Of a stretch of DNA of 64,000 bases, positions 28,364 through 36,773 are shown piece after piece. The stretch is from Chloroflexota bacterium. GTDB taxonomy: Bacteria; Chloroflexota; Dehalococcoidia; Lucifugimonadales; Australimonadaceae. The stretch is taken from positions 29,957 to 93,956 of the forward strand of contig VXQP01000078.1 in the NCBI GenBank assembly GCA_009838965.1, given 5' to 3'. Position numbers and translations under genes: made by a program. The notes below the pieces were generated by a model, which was not told the DNA's origin, ran no database searches, and saw only the letters and a program-made list of their open reading frames with translations. Positions within the stretch are counted from its first letter, which is position 1, and every line of letters starts with the position of its first letter.

Positions 28364-29425
28364 ATGGAATTCATCGAGTACATGCAGGCGAGCGGGCACG
28401 AAGAGCTGGCCGTCTGGACAGACCCCGCTAACGGTGTGAAGGCGTTCATCGCCATCCACGACCGCACGCTCGGTCCATCGCTCGGCGGCACGCGCATCTG
28501 GCCGCATCCCACGGACGAAGACGCCATCATGGACGTCCTGCGTCTCTCCCGTGCGATGACGTACAAGTCCGCGGCTGCGGGCCTCAACCTCGGCGGGGGC
28601 AAGGGGCTCATCGTGGCCGACCCGCGCACCGACAAGACGGAGGCGATGTTCCGTTCCTACGGCCGGTTCGTGGAGTCGCTCGGCGGGCGCTACGTCACGA
28701 CCGAGGACGTGGGCGCGAACACGCAGAACATGGTGTGGATAGCGGAGGAGACGCAGCACGTCGTAGGCCTGCCGGAGGAGTTGGGCGGCAGCGGCAACCC
28801 CGCGGGGATGACCGGGTTCGGCGTGTTCCAGGCGATGCGCGCCTGCGCCGAGGCTGCATGGGGCAGCGATTCGCTGGAAGGGCGGCGCGTCGCCATCCAG
28901 GGTTTCGGCAACGCCGCGTCGTCGCTCGCGGCGCACCTCGTCAAGGCGGGCGCGGAGCTCATCGTGACCGACATCCACGACGACGCGCTGCAGCGAACCG
29001 CGGGTCTTCCGCGCACATCGCTCGTGGCGGCGGACGCCATCTACGACGCGGAGTGCGACGTGTTCGCGCCATGCGCGCTCGGCGGCACGCTGAACGAGGC
29101 AACTCTGCCCCGGCTGCGGTGCCGGGTGATCTGCGGCGCGGCGAACAACCAGCTCGCCACGCCGGAGGACGCGCACCGGCTCGTTGAGCGCGGCATCGTG
29201 TACGCGCCCGACTTCATCGCGAACGCAGGCGGCGTGACGAACGTGTACTTCGAGCTGGGGCAGCCCTACGACCGCGAAGGCGCGCGCGCCCACACCGCAA
29301 CCATCTACGACACGATGCAGCGGGTGCTCGCGATAGCAGACGCTGATGGCATCACCACAGCAGAGGCGGCGAACCGGCTCGCGGAGGAGCGTCTCACGGC
29401 GGCGCGCGCCGCCCGCGTGGGATAG
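28364..29425 (+). CDS. Glu/Leu/Phe/Val dehydrogenase (leucine dehydrogenase-like)
   Basis: GPSLGGTRIWPHPTDEDAIMDVLRLSRAMTYKSAAAGLNLGGGKGLIVADP; VAIQGFGNAASSLAAHLVKAGAELIVTDI; SD GGAGGGGG. Confidence 0.93.
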   Translation: MEFIEYMQASGHEELAVWTDPANGVKAFIAIHDRTLGPSLGGTRIWPHPTDEDAIMDVLRLSRAMTYKSAAAGLNLGGGKGLIVADPRTDKTEAMFRSYGRFVESLGGRYVTTEDVGANTQNMVWIAEETQHVVGLPEELGGSGNPAGMTGFGVFQAMRACAEAAWGSDSLEGRRVAIQGFGNAASSLAAHLVKAGAELIVTDIHDDALQRTAGLPRTSLVAADAIYDAECDVFAPCALGGTLNEATLPRLRCRVICGAANNQLATPEDAHRLVERGIVYAPDFIANAGGVTNVYFELGQPYDREGARAHTATIYDTMQRVLAIADADGITTAEAANRLAEERLTAARAARVG

Positions 29426-29431
29426 CTGCGG

Positions 29432-29836
29432 CTACGCAACGCCCCACGCTTCGAGTTCCGCGTCCGTGATGCTGAAGTGGTGCGCGACCTCGTGCACGAG
29501 CGTCTTGCGCACTTCCTCCATCACCTCTTCCTCGGTTTCGCACATCTCCTCGATGGGGACCTGGAAGATGGTGATCACGTCCGGCAGGACCATGTTGTAG
29601 CCATCGCGGTCGGTGAGGGGCACGCCCTCGTAAAGTCCGAGCAACGTCTCGTCCTGCCTGAGTCCCAGCGACCTGCGTTGCCGTTTCGTCGGCTGGCGCC
29701 GCACCTGGATGTCCACGTTGTTGCTCAGGAGGTTCTCCACAAATACGGGCCATCCTTCTTTCTTCTCGTCAGGCCAGTCGTCCGCTACCTCTTCGACCGC
29801 GCGCCTGACCAGTTCCTCGAACCGCCGCTTGCGCAT
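29432..29836 (-). CDS. Metallopeptidase-like zincin family protein (HExxH)
   Basis: TLVHEVAHHFSITDAELEAWG; VTIFQVPIEEMCETEEEVMEEVRKTLVHEVAHH. Confidence 0.85.
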   Translation of the reverse strand: MRKRRFEELVRRAVEEVADDWPDEKKEGWPVFVENLLSNNVDIQVRRQPTKRQRRSLGLRQDETLLGLYEGVPLTDRDGYNMVLPDVITIFQVPIEEMCETEEEVMEEVRKTLVHEVAHHFSITDAELEAWGVA

Positions 29837-29842
29837 CGCGGA

Positions 29843-30703
29843 TCAGCCCGCGTCCGGCGCGGCGCGCTCACGCACGTCTTTCATGGTGGTGATGTTCGGC
29901 TCGTCCGGCCCCTTGCCCTCGTAGCCCGGCACTTCCAGGTAGAACGGCACGTTGGCGAACGCGGAGTGGCCGAGTATCGACTCGAACGCGCCGATACCCA
30001 TCTGCCCCTCGCCGATGTTCTCGTGCCGGTCGACCGCGCCGCCAAGGGGAGGCTTGGAGTCGTTGCAGTGGACGGCGACGAGGTGCCCTATGCCGATGTC
30101 GCGGTCAAACTCGTCCATCACAGCGTCGACGCCGTCCGGGGTGCGGAGGTCGTAGCCCGCGGCGAAGGAGTGCTGCGTGTCGAGGCAGACCTGCACGCGC
30201 GGGTCATCCAACTCGCGGACGAACGCGCCGATCTCGGCGAACTTGGAGCCGATGTGGTTGCCCATGCCCGCGCTGTTCTCCAGGATGAGCTGCACGTCCG
30301 GCGGCGACTCGGCCAACACCTCGCGGATGCCCTCGATGACCTGACCGAACACACCCTCGAAGCCGCGTCCCTTGTGGCTGTTAAGGTGGAAGATGACGCC
30401 CTGCACGCCCATGTCGCCCGCGACGTTCATGTACTTGACGAGCGACGCCTTGCCGCGCTGAACGAGCGCGGGATCGTCCGCGGCGAGGCTGACGAGGTAG
30501 ATGCCGTGGAAGACGTTGGGGCCGACGCCGTTCTCGAACGCCTTCCGCTTGAACTCCGCGACGATCTTCTCGTCAGGGACCTTGAAGCCCCACCCCTGCG
30601 GGGCCGAGGGGAAGAGTTGGATGCACTCCGCGCCGATGTCCAGCGCCCTGTCTATGGCCTTGTCCAGCGAACCCGATCCTGAAACGTGAGCCCCGATGCG
30701 CAA
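29843..30703 (-). CDS. nfo: Deoxyribonuclease IV (endonuclease IV)
   Basis: RIGAHVSGSGSLDKAIDRALDIGAECIQLFPSAPQGW; LENSAG; CLDTQHSFAAGYDL; VHCNDSKPPLGGAVDRHENIGEGQMG. Confidence 0.92.
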   Translation of the reverse strand: MRIGAHVSGSGSLDKAIDRALDIGAECIQLFPSAPQGWGFKVPDEKIVAEFKRKAFENGVGPNVFHGIYLVSLAADDPALVQRGKASLVKYMNVAGDMGVQGVIFHLNSHKGRGFEGVFGQVIEGIREVLAESPPDVQLILENSAGMGNHIGSKFAEIGAFVRELDDPRVQVCLDTQHSFAAGYDLRTPDGVDAVMDEFDRDIGIGHLVAVHCNDSKPPLGGAVDRHENIGEGQMGIGAFESILGHSAFANVPFYLEVPGYEGKGPDEPNITTMKDVRERAAPDAG

Positions 30704-30757
30704 TGCATCCCTCCTGCGGCAGCGGCTGTGCCCGACCCACCCCGCACAGGATGCGAG

Positions 30758-30777
30758 ATTCCCGCCTTCGCGGGAAT
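30758..30777. repeat. Short palindromic intergenic repeat ATTCCCGC-CTTC-GCGGGAAT
   Basis: Perfect 8-bp inverted repeat with 4-nt loop in intergenic DNA. Confidence 0.7.
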
Positions 30778-30857
30778 GACGGGTACCCAGGCAGACCGCC
30801 GATAGCGATAGCCCATTATCCCGGAAGCGCCGTGCGGGACGCTACTGCGCGTCGATG

Positions 30858-30898
30858 TCGTAACAGAGACGGGCGCGGCTGCGCCGCGCCCGTTACGA
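30858..30898 (-). terminator. Strong GC-rich hairpin downstream of UbiD gene
   Basis: ACGGGCGCGG-CTGCG-CCGCGCCCGT perfect 10-bp stem, flanked by CGTAAC/GTTACG; no clear U-tract. Confidence 0.6.
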
Positions 30899-30922
30899 TG
30901 CGTAGACCCTGCATCCGCCGGA

Positions 30923-32401
30923 CTAGAACCCCGGGAACGGGAGGATGTCGCGGTACTTCTCTATCACGCTCTGGCGCAGGTCAGCCGGAGTGCGGCTGAC
31001 CACGGGGAACTCGTCCTTCCAGTGAAAGGGGCGCACGGCGTAGAAGATAGCCCTGCTGTTGGTGTGGTCGCCGCTCGCGCGCTTGTCCGGCGGCATCCGG
31101 GGGTCGAGCGGCGTGCTCCACGTCCCCTCTATCGTTTCGATGTCGGTGTAGGGGTCGACACGCGTCTGCATCGCCCAGATGACCTCCTTGAGGTCCGTGA
31201 CGTCGATGTCCTCGTCGACGATGACGACGTACCGCCCATTGCGCGCGCCCGAGGCGGCAGAAATGGCTGCATGGCCGGTCTGCTTCGCGTGTCCGGCGTA
31301 GCGCTGCTTGATGGAGATGGCAACGAGGTACCCTGTGTAGGAGAAGACGCCCGTGATGTCCTGTATGCCCGCTGCCTCCAACTGGTCCCACAACAGCCCT
31401 GCGCCGATCGGGATGGCGAACTTCGCCGCGCCCGGCCACATGGGGGCCTGATTGTGGATGATGGGCGAGTTGCGGTGGTAGAGCGCCTTGATGCGGATGA
31501 CCGGCTGCGGTTCGCCGGTGCCACGCGTGCCGCCGGAGTAGTAGCCCGGCCACTCGCCGAACGGCCCCTCCTCCTCGGCCTGCTCCCAGGGGGGCGGCAC
31601 CTCTCCCTCGATCGCTATCTCCGCCCCGGCCGGTATGGGCAATCCGGTAATCGGGCCCGGGATGACGTCCACTGAACGTCCACGCAGACCGCCGGCCAGA
31701 TCCAGTTCGCTCTTCCCCCACGGGAGCTTCATGTGTCCGGCAGAGAACGTGAGCGGGTCCAGCCCGTAGGCGGCGACGACCGGCGCAGCCTTGCCCTGGT
31801 CCCAGTAGCGCTGGCATATCTGCCTGCCCTGCTGACCGGGACTCATCCACAGGCCGAGCAGGTCTTTCTCGTGCGCCTGCATCCGGTAGGTGCCGACGTT
31901 GATGAAGTCCGACTCCGGGTCCTTGTTGATGAGCACACCGCCGGTGCCGAGATAGCGGCCTCCGTCCGCGGCGTGGTAGCGGGGGATGGGCAATTGCCAG
32001 ACGTCGACGTGCTCGCCCTCGAACACGTTCTCCATCACGGGGCCACTCTTGACCTCGGTAGGGCCGATGAGGTTGTCGTGCGCGGCCTTCAGTTTCCGGG
32101 CCGCCATCCGCACCAGTTCCAGTTTCGGGCGGTCCAGGGGCAGGCCCAGTGCGATGCACGCGCGCTTCCACGAGGACTCGGTGAGGCTGACGACGCGGTA
32201 GCCCTCCGGGTAGCCCTTGATGTTGTCGAACAGGAGCATCGGCGGCTCGGGTATGCGGTCGGCCGCCGCCTCGGTCAGCGCTCCTATCTCGGCGTCCCAG
32301 TCTGCGCCTTCGATGAGCCGCCAGTCATCGGCTGCCTGGCATGCCTCGATGTAGGAACGCAGGTCGTCGTACGCGACCCCCATCTCCGCTTCAGTCGTCA
32401 T
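30923..32401 (-). CDS. UbiD family decarboxylase, copy A
   Basis: Start MTTEAEMGVAYDDLRSYIEACQAADD; GPVMENVFEGEHVDVWQLPIPRYHAADGGRYLGTGGVLINKDPES; paralog of next. Confidence 0.92.
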   Translation of the reverse strand: MTTEAEMGVAYDDLRSYIEACQAADDWRLIEGADWDAEIGALTEAAADRIPEPPMLLFDNIKGYPEGYRVVSLTESSWKRACIALGLPLDRPKLELVRMAARKLKAAHDNLIGPTEVKSGPVMENVFEGEHVDVWQLPIPRYHAADGGRYLGTGGVLINKDPESDFINVGTYRMQAHEKDLLGLWMSPGQQGRQICQRYWDQGKAAPVVAAYGLDPLTFSAGHMKLPWGKSELDLAGGLRGRSVDVIPGPITGLPIPAGAEIAIEGEVPPPWEQAEEEGPFGEWPGYYSGGTRGTGEPQPVIRIKALYHRNSPIIHNQAPMWPGAAKFAIPIGAGLLWDQLEAAGIQDITGVFSYTGYLVAISIKQRYAGHAKQTGHAAISAASGARNGRYVVIVDEDIDVTDLKEVIWAMQTRVDPYTDIETIEGTWSTPLDPRMPPDKRASGDHTNSRAIFYAVRPFHWKDEFPVVSRTPADLRQSVIEKYRDILPFPGF

Positions 32402-32433
32402 GGCAGTCGTCCTTTCGTGCGGCGCGCGTGCCG

Positions 32434-33897
32434 CTAGTCGAGCCCCAGCTCCCGCCAGCGCCCGTCGACGCGCGCCTTGAGGTCCCTGCTCAACGCATTG
32501 ATGGGGCGGTCGAACCCGCGCTTCGTCTTGAAGGTCGCGTCGACGAAGACGCACGAGCCTGCGTCGAACTCCACCTCCAGCGGCTCGTGCCATATCACGT
32601 TGTTGCGTTCACTGATACTCAGGTGCGCATCCGGCATGACGCCGAGCGCGACTCGCCACATCACCTCCGCCCAGTCCCGAACGTCGCAGTCGTCGTCCAC
32701 GACGATCGTCCATCGGGGCCTGCGGACGAGGTAGCGCTCCTCCTTGAGGTTGGTTATCGCATCCTTGATGCGCGCCACGTCGGCGGGTGTCCTGGCCTTC
32801 GCGGCGATAATGGCGAAGACGCCAAAGCCGCCGCCCGTGCTGTCCGGGCACCAGACGTCCTCCAGCAGGTCGCCGATGCCCATCTGCTCGAGGCGCGTGC
32901 GCATCCCCGCCGAGTACATGAACTTGGGGTAGTCCTCCTGCTGGCGGCATATCAGACCGTAGTGGATCGCATCCGTCCGGTGCGAGATCGACTTCACGTG
33001 CACGATGAATACGTTGTCCACCGCCGTGTAGAAACCCTGGTGCTCGCCGTGCGGCCCCTCATTGATGCGCTCGTAGGGCAGTATCTCGCCCTCGATGATC
33101 ATCTCGGAGTAGGCGGGGACGAGCAGGTCGCTGTTGAGGCACTTCACGATCTCGATGGGCTCGCCCTTCAGCGCGCCCGCGAAGGCGTACTCGGCGTGCT
33201 CTATCTCGTCCGAGTGCACGAACGCACCGGCGGCGTAGGTGAGCGCGGGGTCCATGCCGATGGCGAGCGCGACCGGAGTTGGTTTCCCTTGGGCCTCGTT
33301 CATCAGGATGTGGGACTGCCCGCCGTAGCCGGTCTTCGTGGGGTTCTCGCCGATCTCGTGGCCGCCGCGCGCCTGCAGGGAGAACGTCTTGTCGTCGAGG
33401 ATCATGCAACGATAGAGCCCCTGGTTGATGTAGCCGGTCTCGGGGTCCATCGTCGTGACGCCTGCGGTCGTCCCGATGTAGCGTCCGGCGTCCCCCTCGT
33501 GCCACCACGGGATGGGCAGGTCGTGCAGGTTCACGTCCTCCTCGGCGATGACCTCCTCCTGGCAGACCGCCTCCGACACCTGCACCGGAGCGATGGGACT
33601 CTGCCGCGCCTCCCCGATGCGTTCGTAGAGCGTCATGTCGTCCGGCTCAGCGCCGATAGCCAGCGCGAGCTGCTCCGTCTTGGCGAGGATGTTCGCGACC
33701 ACCCGCTTGCCGGGGTAGCCATTGATGTTCTCGAAGAGCAGCCCCACGAGGCTGTTGCCGCCTTTGTCGAGCCCACGCGCCGCGATGCCTCCGAGCTCGT
33801 AGTCGAGGTCGACCGGTGCGGTGACGTGCTTGAGCAGGCCGTTCTCCTCCAGAACGCCGAGGTAGTCCCGCATGTCCTTGTAATCGACGTGCGCCAT
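32434..33897 (-). CDS. UbiD family decarboxylase, copy B
   Basis: YKDMRDYLGVLEENGLLKHVTAPVDLDYELGGIAAR...VNLHDLPIPWWHEGDAGRYIGTTAGVTTMDPETGYINQGLYR. Confidence 0.93.
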   Translation of the reverse strand: MAHVDYKDMRDYLGVLEENGLLKHVTAPVDLDYELGGIAARGLDKGGNSLVGLLFENINGYPGKRVVANILAKTEQLALAIGAEPDDMTLYERIGEARQSPIAPVQVSEAVCQEEVIAEEDVNLHDLPIPWWHEGDAGRYIGTTAGVTTMDPETGYINQGLYRCMILDDKTFSLQARGGHEIGENPTKTGYGGQSHILMNEAQGKPTPVALAIGMDPALTYAAGAFVHSDEIEHAEYAFAGALKGEPIEIVKCLNSDLLVPAYSEMIIEGEILPYERINEGPHGEHQGFYTAVDNVFIVHVKSISHRTDAIHYGLICRQQEDYPKFMYSAGMRTRLEQMGIGDLLEDVWCPDSTGGGFGVFAIIAAKARTPADVARIKDAITNLKEERYLVRRPRWTIVVDDDCDVRDWAEVMWRVALGVMPDAHLSISERNNVIWHEPLEVEFDAGSCVFVDATFKTKRGFDRPINALSRDLKARVDGRWRELGLD

Positions 33898-34082
33898 TCG
33901 CCGCCTCCTCCCGGGAGTCGCTTCGCGCGCCTATCCCGCTCGGCGATAGTACCGAGCAGGGGTAGACCGGTCAAGCAAAGCCGTCGTTGTGCAGTTTCAC
34001 GCGGCGATTCCCGTTACTTCTTACGAATATCGTCTGCTTGCACGACCCCACCCGGCCCCAGCGGGAGATATATCCTGACGGC

Positions 34083-34475
34083 ATGGCCAGCCCTTCCATC
34101 AGCGTTCTTCAAGCGGGCCGGGCGTCCGGCGAGCCGGGTGCGTGGCAGGTCGCGTTCGAGGTGCGGAACGCGGGGGGTGAGCCGGTGGATTTGCTGGAAG
34201 CATGGCTGCCACACGGGCGCTTCCGGGCGGAGGCGGTACTGCTGACAACGCAGCCGCCGTTGGCGTCCGGCGCAAGCGCACGGCTCGAGTTCATCGTCGG
34301 GTTCGACGAGCCACCGGGCGAACCGGTGGAGAACGCGTTCGTGATCCTTCGCGTGCGGTGGCAGGGCCGGGAGTGGCGCGTGCTCACGCGGCTCACGGTG
34401 ACGGCAGACGCCGACGGCAGCCCTGTCGCGTCGACGGAGTTGATCACGTTCCATCCCGTGGGGTTCTCGCGGTAG
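34083..34475 (+). CDS. Hypothetical small protein (beta-sandwich-like)
   Basis: ORF MASPSISVLQAGRASGEPGAWQVAFEVRNAGGEPVDLLEAWLPHG; TATATC 8 nt upstream of ATG. Confidence 0.65.
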   Translation: MASPSISVLQAGRASGEPGAWQVAFEVRNAGGEPVDLLEAWLPHGRFRAEAVLLTTQPPLASGASARLEFIVGFDEPPGEPVENAFVILRVRWQGREWRVLTRLTVTADADGSPVASTELITFHPVGFSR

Positions 34476-34505
34476 CAGTACGCCGCGCAGGCTTGCGGAG
34501 GCAGC

Positions 34506-34511
34506 TACAAT
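34506..34511 (+). promoter_or_regulatory. Candidate leaderless -10 box TACAAT
   Basis: TACAATAGCGTC-ATG, nearly identical to TACAATAGCCGT-ATG at 24995. Confidence 0.4.
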
Positions 34512-34517
34512 AGCGTC

Positions 34518-34733
34518 ATGCGCGAAGACGACCGCTACCTCATGGAGCGGATGCGCGGCTGATACCGGAACTGAAGGGGAGACTTCGAGGAGACCACGGG
34601 TATGGTCTCGAGCGTGTTCCGGATGCCGGTCGAGGAGCTCGCCGAGCGCCTCGAAAGCATCGCCAACGAGTACGCCGGCGACCCTGAGTACGCCGAGCTT
34701 CGGTCAGCGCTGCCCGACGAGTTCCCGTTCTAA
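34518..34733 (+). pseudogene. Micro-gene interrupted by two in-frame TGA codons (34560-34562, 34572-34574), or two compensating indels
   Basis: MREDDRYLMERMRG*YRN*RGDFEETTGMVSSVFRMPVEELAERLESIANEYAGDPEYAELRSALPDEFPF; TACAAT box 6 nt upstream of ATG. Confidence 0.5.
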
Positions 34734-34966
34734 GGGCCTGCTGCTTCGCCAGGACTCCCGGCCTGCTCTTCTTCACTGCCCTTGCTGTTCAGCCGCGGCC
34801 AGAGCACGATCCCGGCGAGGATGGCCAGCATCACTCCGATAGCGATCACCGCACCCCACACCGCGCCGAAGTACGCGGTCCCGACGCGCTCCACGAAGAA
34901 CCCCAGGGCCACCATCGTGGCTGCCCGCCCGACGAAGCTTGCAGCATCGAGCTGTTTGTCCTTCAT
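34730..34966 (-). CDS. Hypothetical small membrane protein
   Basis: Two hydrophobic segments (AATMVALGFFVERVG; AVWGAVIAIGVMLAILAGIVLW). Confidence 0.6.
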   Translation of the reverse strand: MKDKQLDAASFVGRAATMVALGFFVERVGTAYFGAVWGAVIAIGVMLAILAGIVLWPRLNSKGSEEEQAGSPGEAAGP

Positions 34967-34983
34967 GAAGCCACCCGGGATGC

Positions 34984-35742
34984 CTATGACAGAGGGACGC
35001 GCATCGGCGGGTTCTGGTGGATGAGCGGGTGGCCGCCGTCCCAGTGGTCGCGAAGGCCGGTCATCGCCTGCACGTGGCCGTCATACTCGAGGTTCCACGC
35101 CGTCAGCCCGAGGCGTACCGCGCGCCGGATCTTGTCCTGCATCTCGTCGGTGGTCGCGTAGCGCCTGATGACGTCGATCTGGCTCTGACCGTGCCCCACG
35201 TCCTGCTCGGCGTGGATGCGGTACGTCTCCGCCGCCCACTCCGAGAAACCATAGTGACCGACGAGCGCCGGATAGGCGGACGCCGCCGCGCCATCCGGTC
35301 CGCCGTGCTGGCTCTCCACGAACGCCAGCATCGCGACGCCCTCGAGCGCAGAGCGCCGCTGGCAGTGGCCGAGGATCATCTCGATAGCGGCGAGCGTGCC
35401 GGGCGCCGGGTCCGCGTTGTCGGCGTCCTCGCGCGACACGCCGCCCTCCTCCAGGAACTGGAACATTATGTCGACGTGGTTACGCTCCCCGGAGATCTCC
35501 TCCATGTAGTTCTGCATCACCGCCTCGCTGAGGCCGGGGAGACGCTCCTCGGCCGCGTGCGCCGCCATGTAGCCGAAATAGACGGGGTTCTCCCGCACGC
35601 GCAGGTAGTGTTGCACCTCGCCCGCGATGATCTGCTCGCGCGTCCACCAGTGCTCCGCGATGCCGCGGAACCACGGGTGCTCCCGCATGGGGAAGCTGTT
35701 CGCGTACGTCCAGAGTTCCTCGATGAAATCGTCGACGTGCAT
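34984..35742 (-). CDS. TenA/PqqC/CADD-like heme-oxygenase-fold iron-containing oxidoreductase family protein
   Basis: HPWFRGIAEHWWTREQIIAGEVQHYLRVRENPVYFG...MEEISGERNHVDIMFQFLEEGG...HAEQDVGHGQSQ. Confidence 0.75.
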   Translation of the reverse strand: MHVDDFIEELWTYANSFPMREHPWFRGIAEHWWTREQIIAGEVQHYLRVRENPVYFGYMAAHAAEERLPGLSEAVMQNYMEEISGERNHVDIMFQFLEEGGVSREDADNADPAPGTLAAIEMILGHCQRRSALEGVAMLAFVESQHGGPDGAAASAYPALVGHYGFSEWAAETYRIHAEQDVGHGQSQIDVIRRYATTDEMQDKIRRAVRLGLTAWNLEYDGHVQAMTGLRDHWDGGHPLIHQNPPMRVPLS

Positions 35743-35803
35743 GGCACCCCTCCTCTACGCGGACATCGTACACCCGCCGCCAAGTCCGGTTAGAGTATCC
35801 CGT

Positions 35804-36769
35804 ATGAGAGCCGTCCTTCTCGAAACCGCAGGGCCGGCGCTGCACCTGCGCGACGCGGTGCTGCCCGACCCGCAGCCGGCACCGGACGAGGCGTTGCTGC
35901 GCGTGACTTCGTGCGGGTTCTCCCACCACGACGCGCTCATCATGGAGGGCGCGCTCCGGCGGGGCGTGACGCTGCCCCGGGTCCTCGGGCATGAGGTCGC
36001 GGGCGTGGTGTGCGGGGTCGGTGATGGTGTGCCCACGCGTCTCATCGGAACCGAGGCCGTGGTCATGCCGGGCGACATCGGACACCGGCGCGACGGCGGT
36101 TTCGCGGAGATGCTGTCCGCGCCTGTGGCATCACTCGTTCCGCTCCCCCAAGGCATGGCCGCGACGGGCGGCGCACTGCTCGCCTCGCCCATCGGCGTTG
36201 CGCTCAGGGCGCTGGAGGCGTGCGGGGTCGCGGGGGGTGAGACGCTCGTGGTGACCGGCGCCAGCGGGGGCGTCGGCGCACACGCGGCGCAGGCGGCTCA
36301 TGCAATGGGCGCCAGCGTCATCGGCATCACCGGCTCCCCTGAGAAGGCGCAGCGACTCGAGGGCGAGCCGTGGCTCGACGCCGTCCTGCTCGACGATGAG
36401 CCATGGGAGGAAGTCGTCGCGGCGCTGACCGGCGACATGGGCGCGGACGCCGCGCTCGACACGACCGGAACGTCGCTGGGGCGGCTCGTCGCAGCTATGC
36501 GGCAGGGCGGGCGCATCGCGCTCGTGGGGCAGACCTCGCCGGACGCCGCGCCATTCGCCCCTGCTGAGGCGATCTTTCGGGAGTTGACGCTCGTAGGGAG
36601 CCTGGGCGTCGAGCGGCGGCACGTGGAACGCGCGCTGTCGCTGGTGGCGGGGGGACAGGTGACGCCGCTCGTCCACGAGGAGTTGCCGCTGTCGGTGGAG
36701 TCGGTGACGTGCGCCTACCGCGCGGTCAAGCGGCGCGAGGTCCTGGGGCGAGTGGTGCTTCGGCCGTAG
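35804..36769 (+). CDS. Zinc-type alcohol dehydrogenase/quinone oxidoreductase family
   Basis: MRAVLLETAGPALHLRDAVLPDPQPAPDEALLRVTSCGFSHHDALIMEG...VLGHEVAGVVCGVG...VVTGASGGVGAHAAQAAHAMGA. Confidence 0.9.
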   Translation: MRAVLLETAGPALHLRDAVLPDPQPAPDEALLRVTSCGFSHHDALIMEGALRRGVTLPRVLGHEVAGVVCGVGDGVPTRLIGTEAVVMPGDIGHRRDGGFAEMLSAPVASLVPLPQGMAATGGALLASPIGVALRALEACGVAGGETLVVTGASGGVGAHAAQAAHAMGASVIGITGSPEKAQRLEGEPWLDAVLLDDEPWEEVVAALTGDMGADAALDTTGTSLGRLVAAMRQGGRIALVGQTSPDAAPFAPAEAIFRELTLVGSLGVERRHVERALSLVAGGQVTPLVHEELPLSVESVTCAYRAVKRREVLGRVVLRP

Positions 36770-36773
36770 GGTT

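Noticed and set aside
32341-34245. 634-aa + strand ORF antisense to UbiD copy B
   Set aside because: Shadow ORF with no recognisable domain; opposite strand is a clear UbiD.
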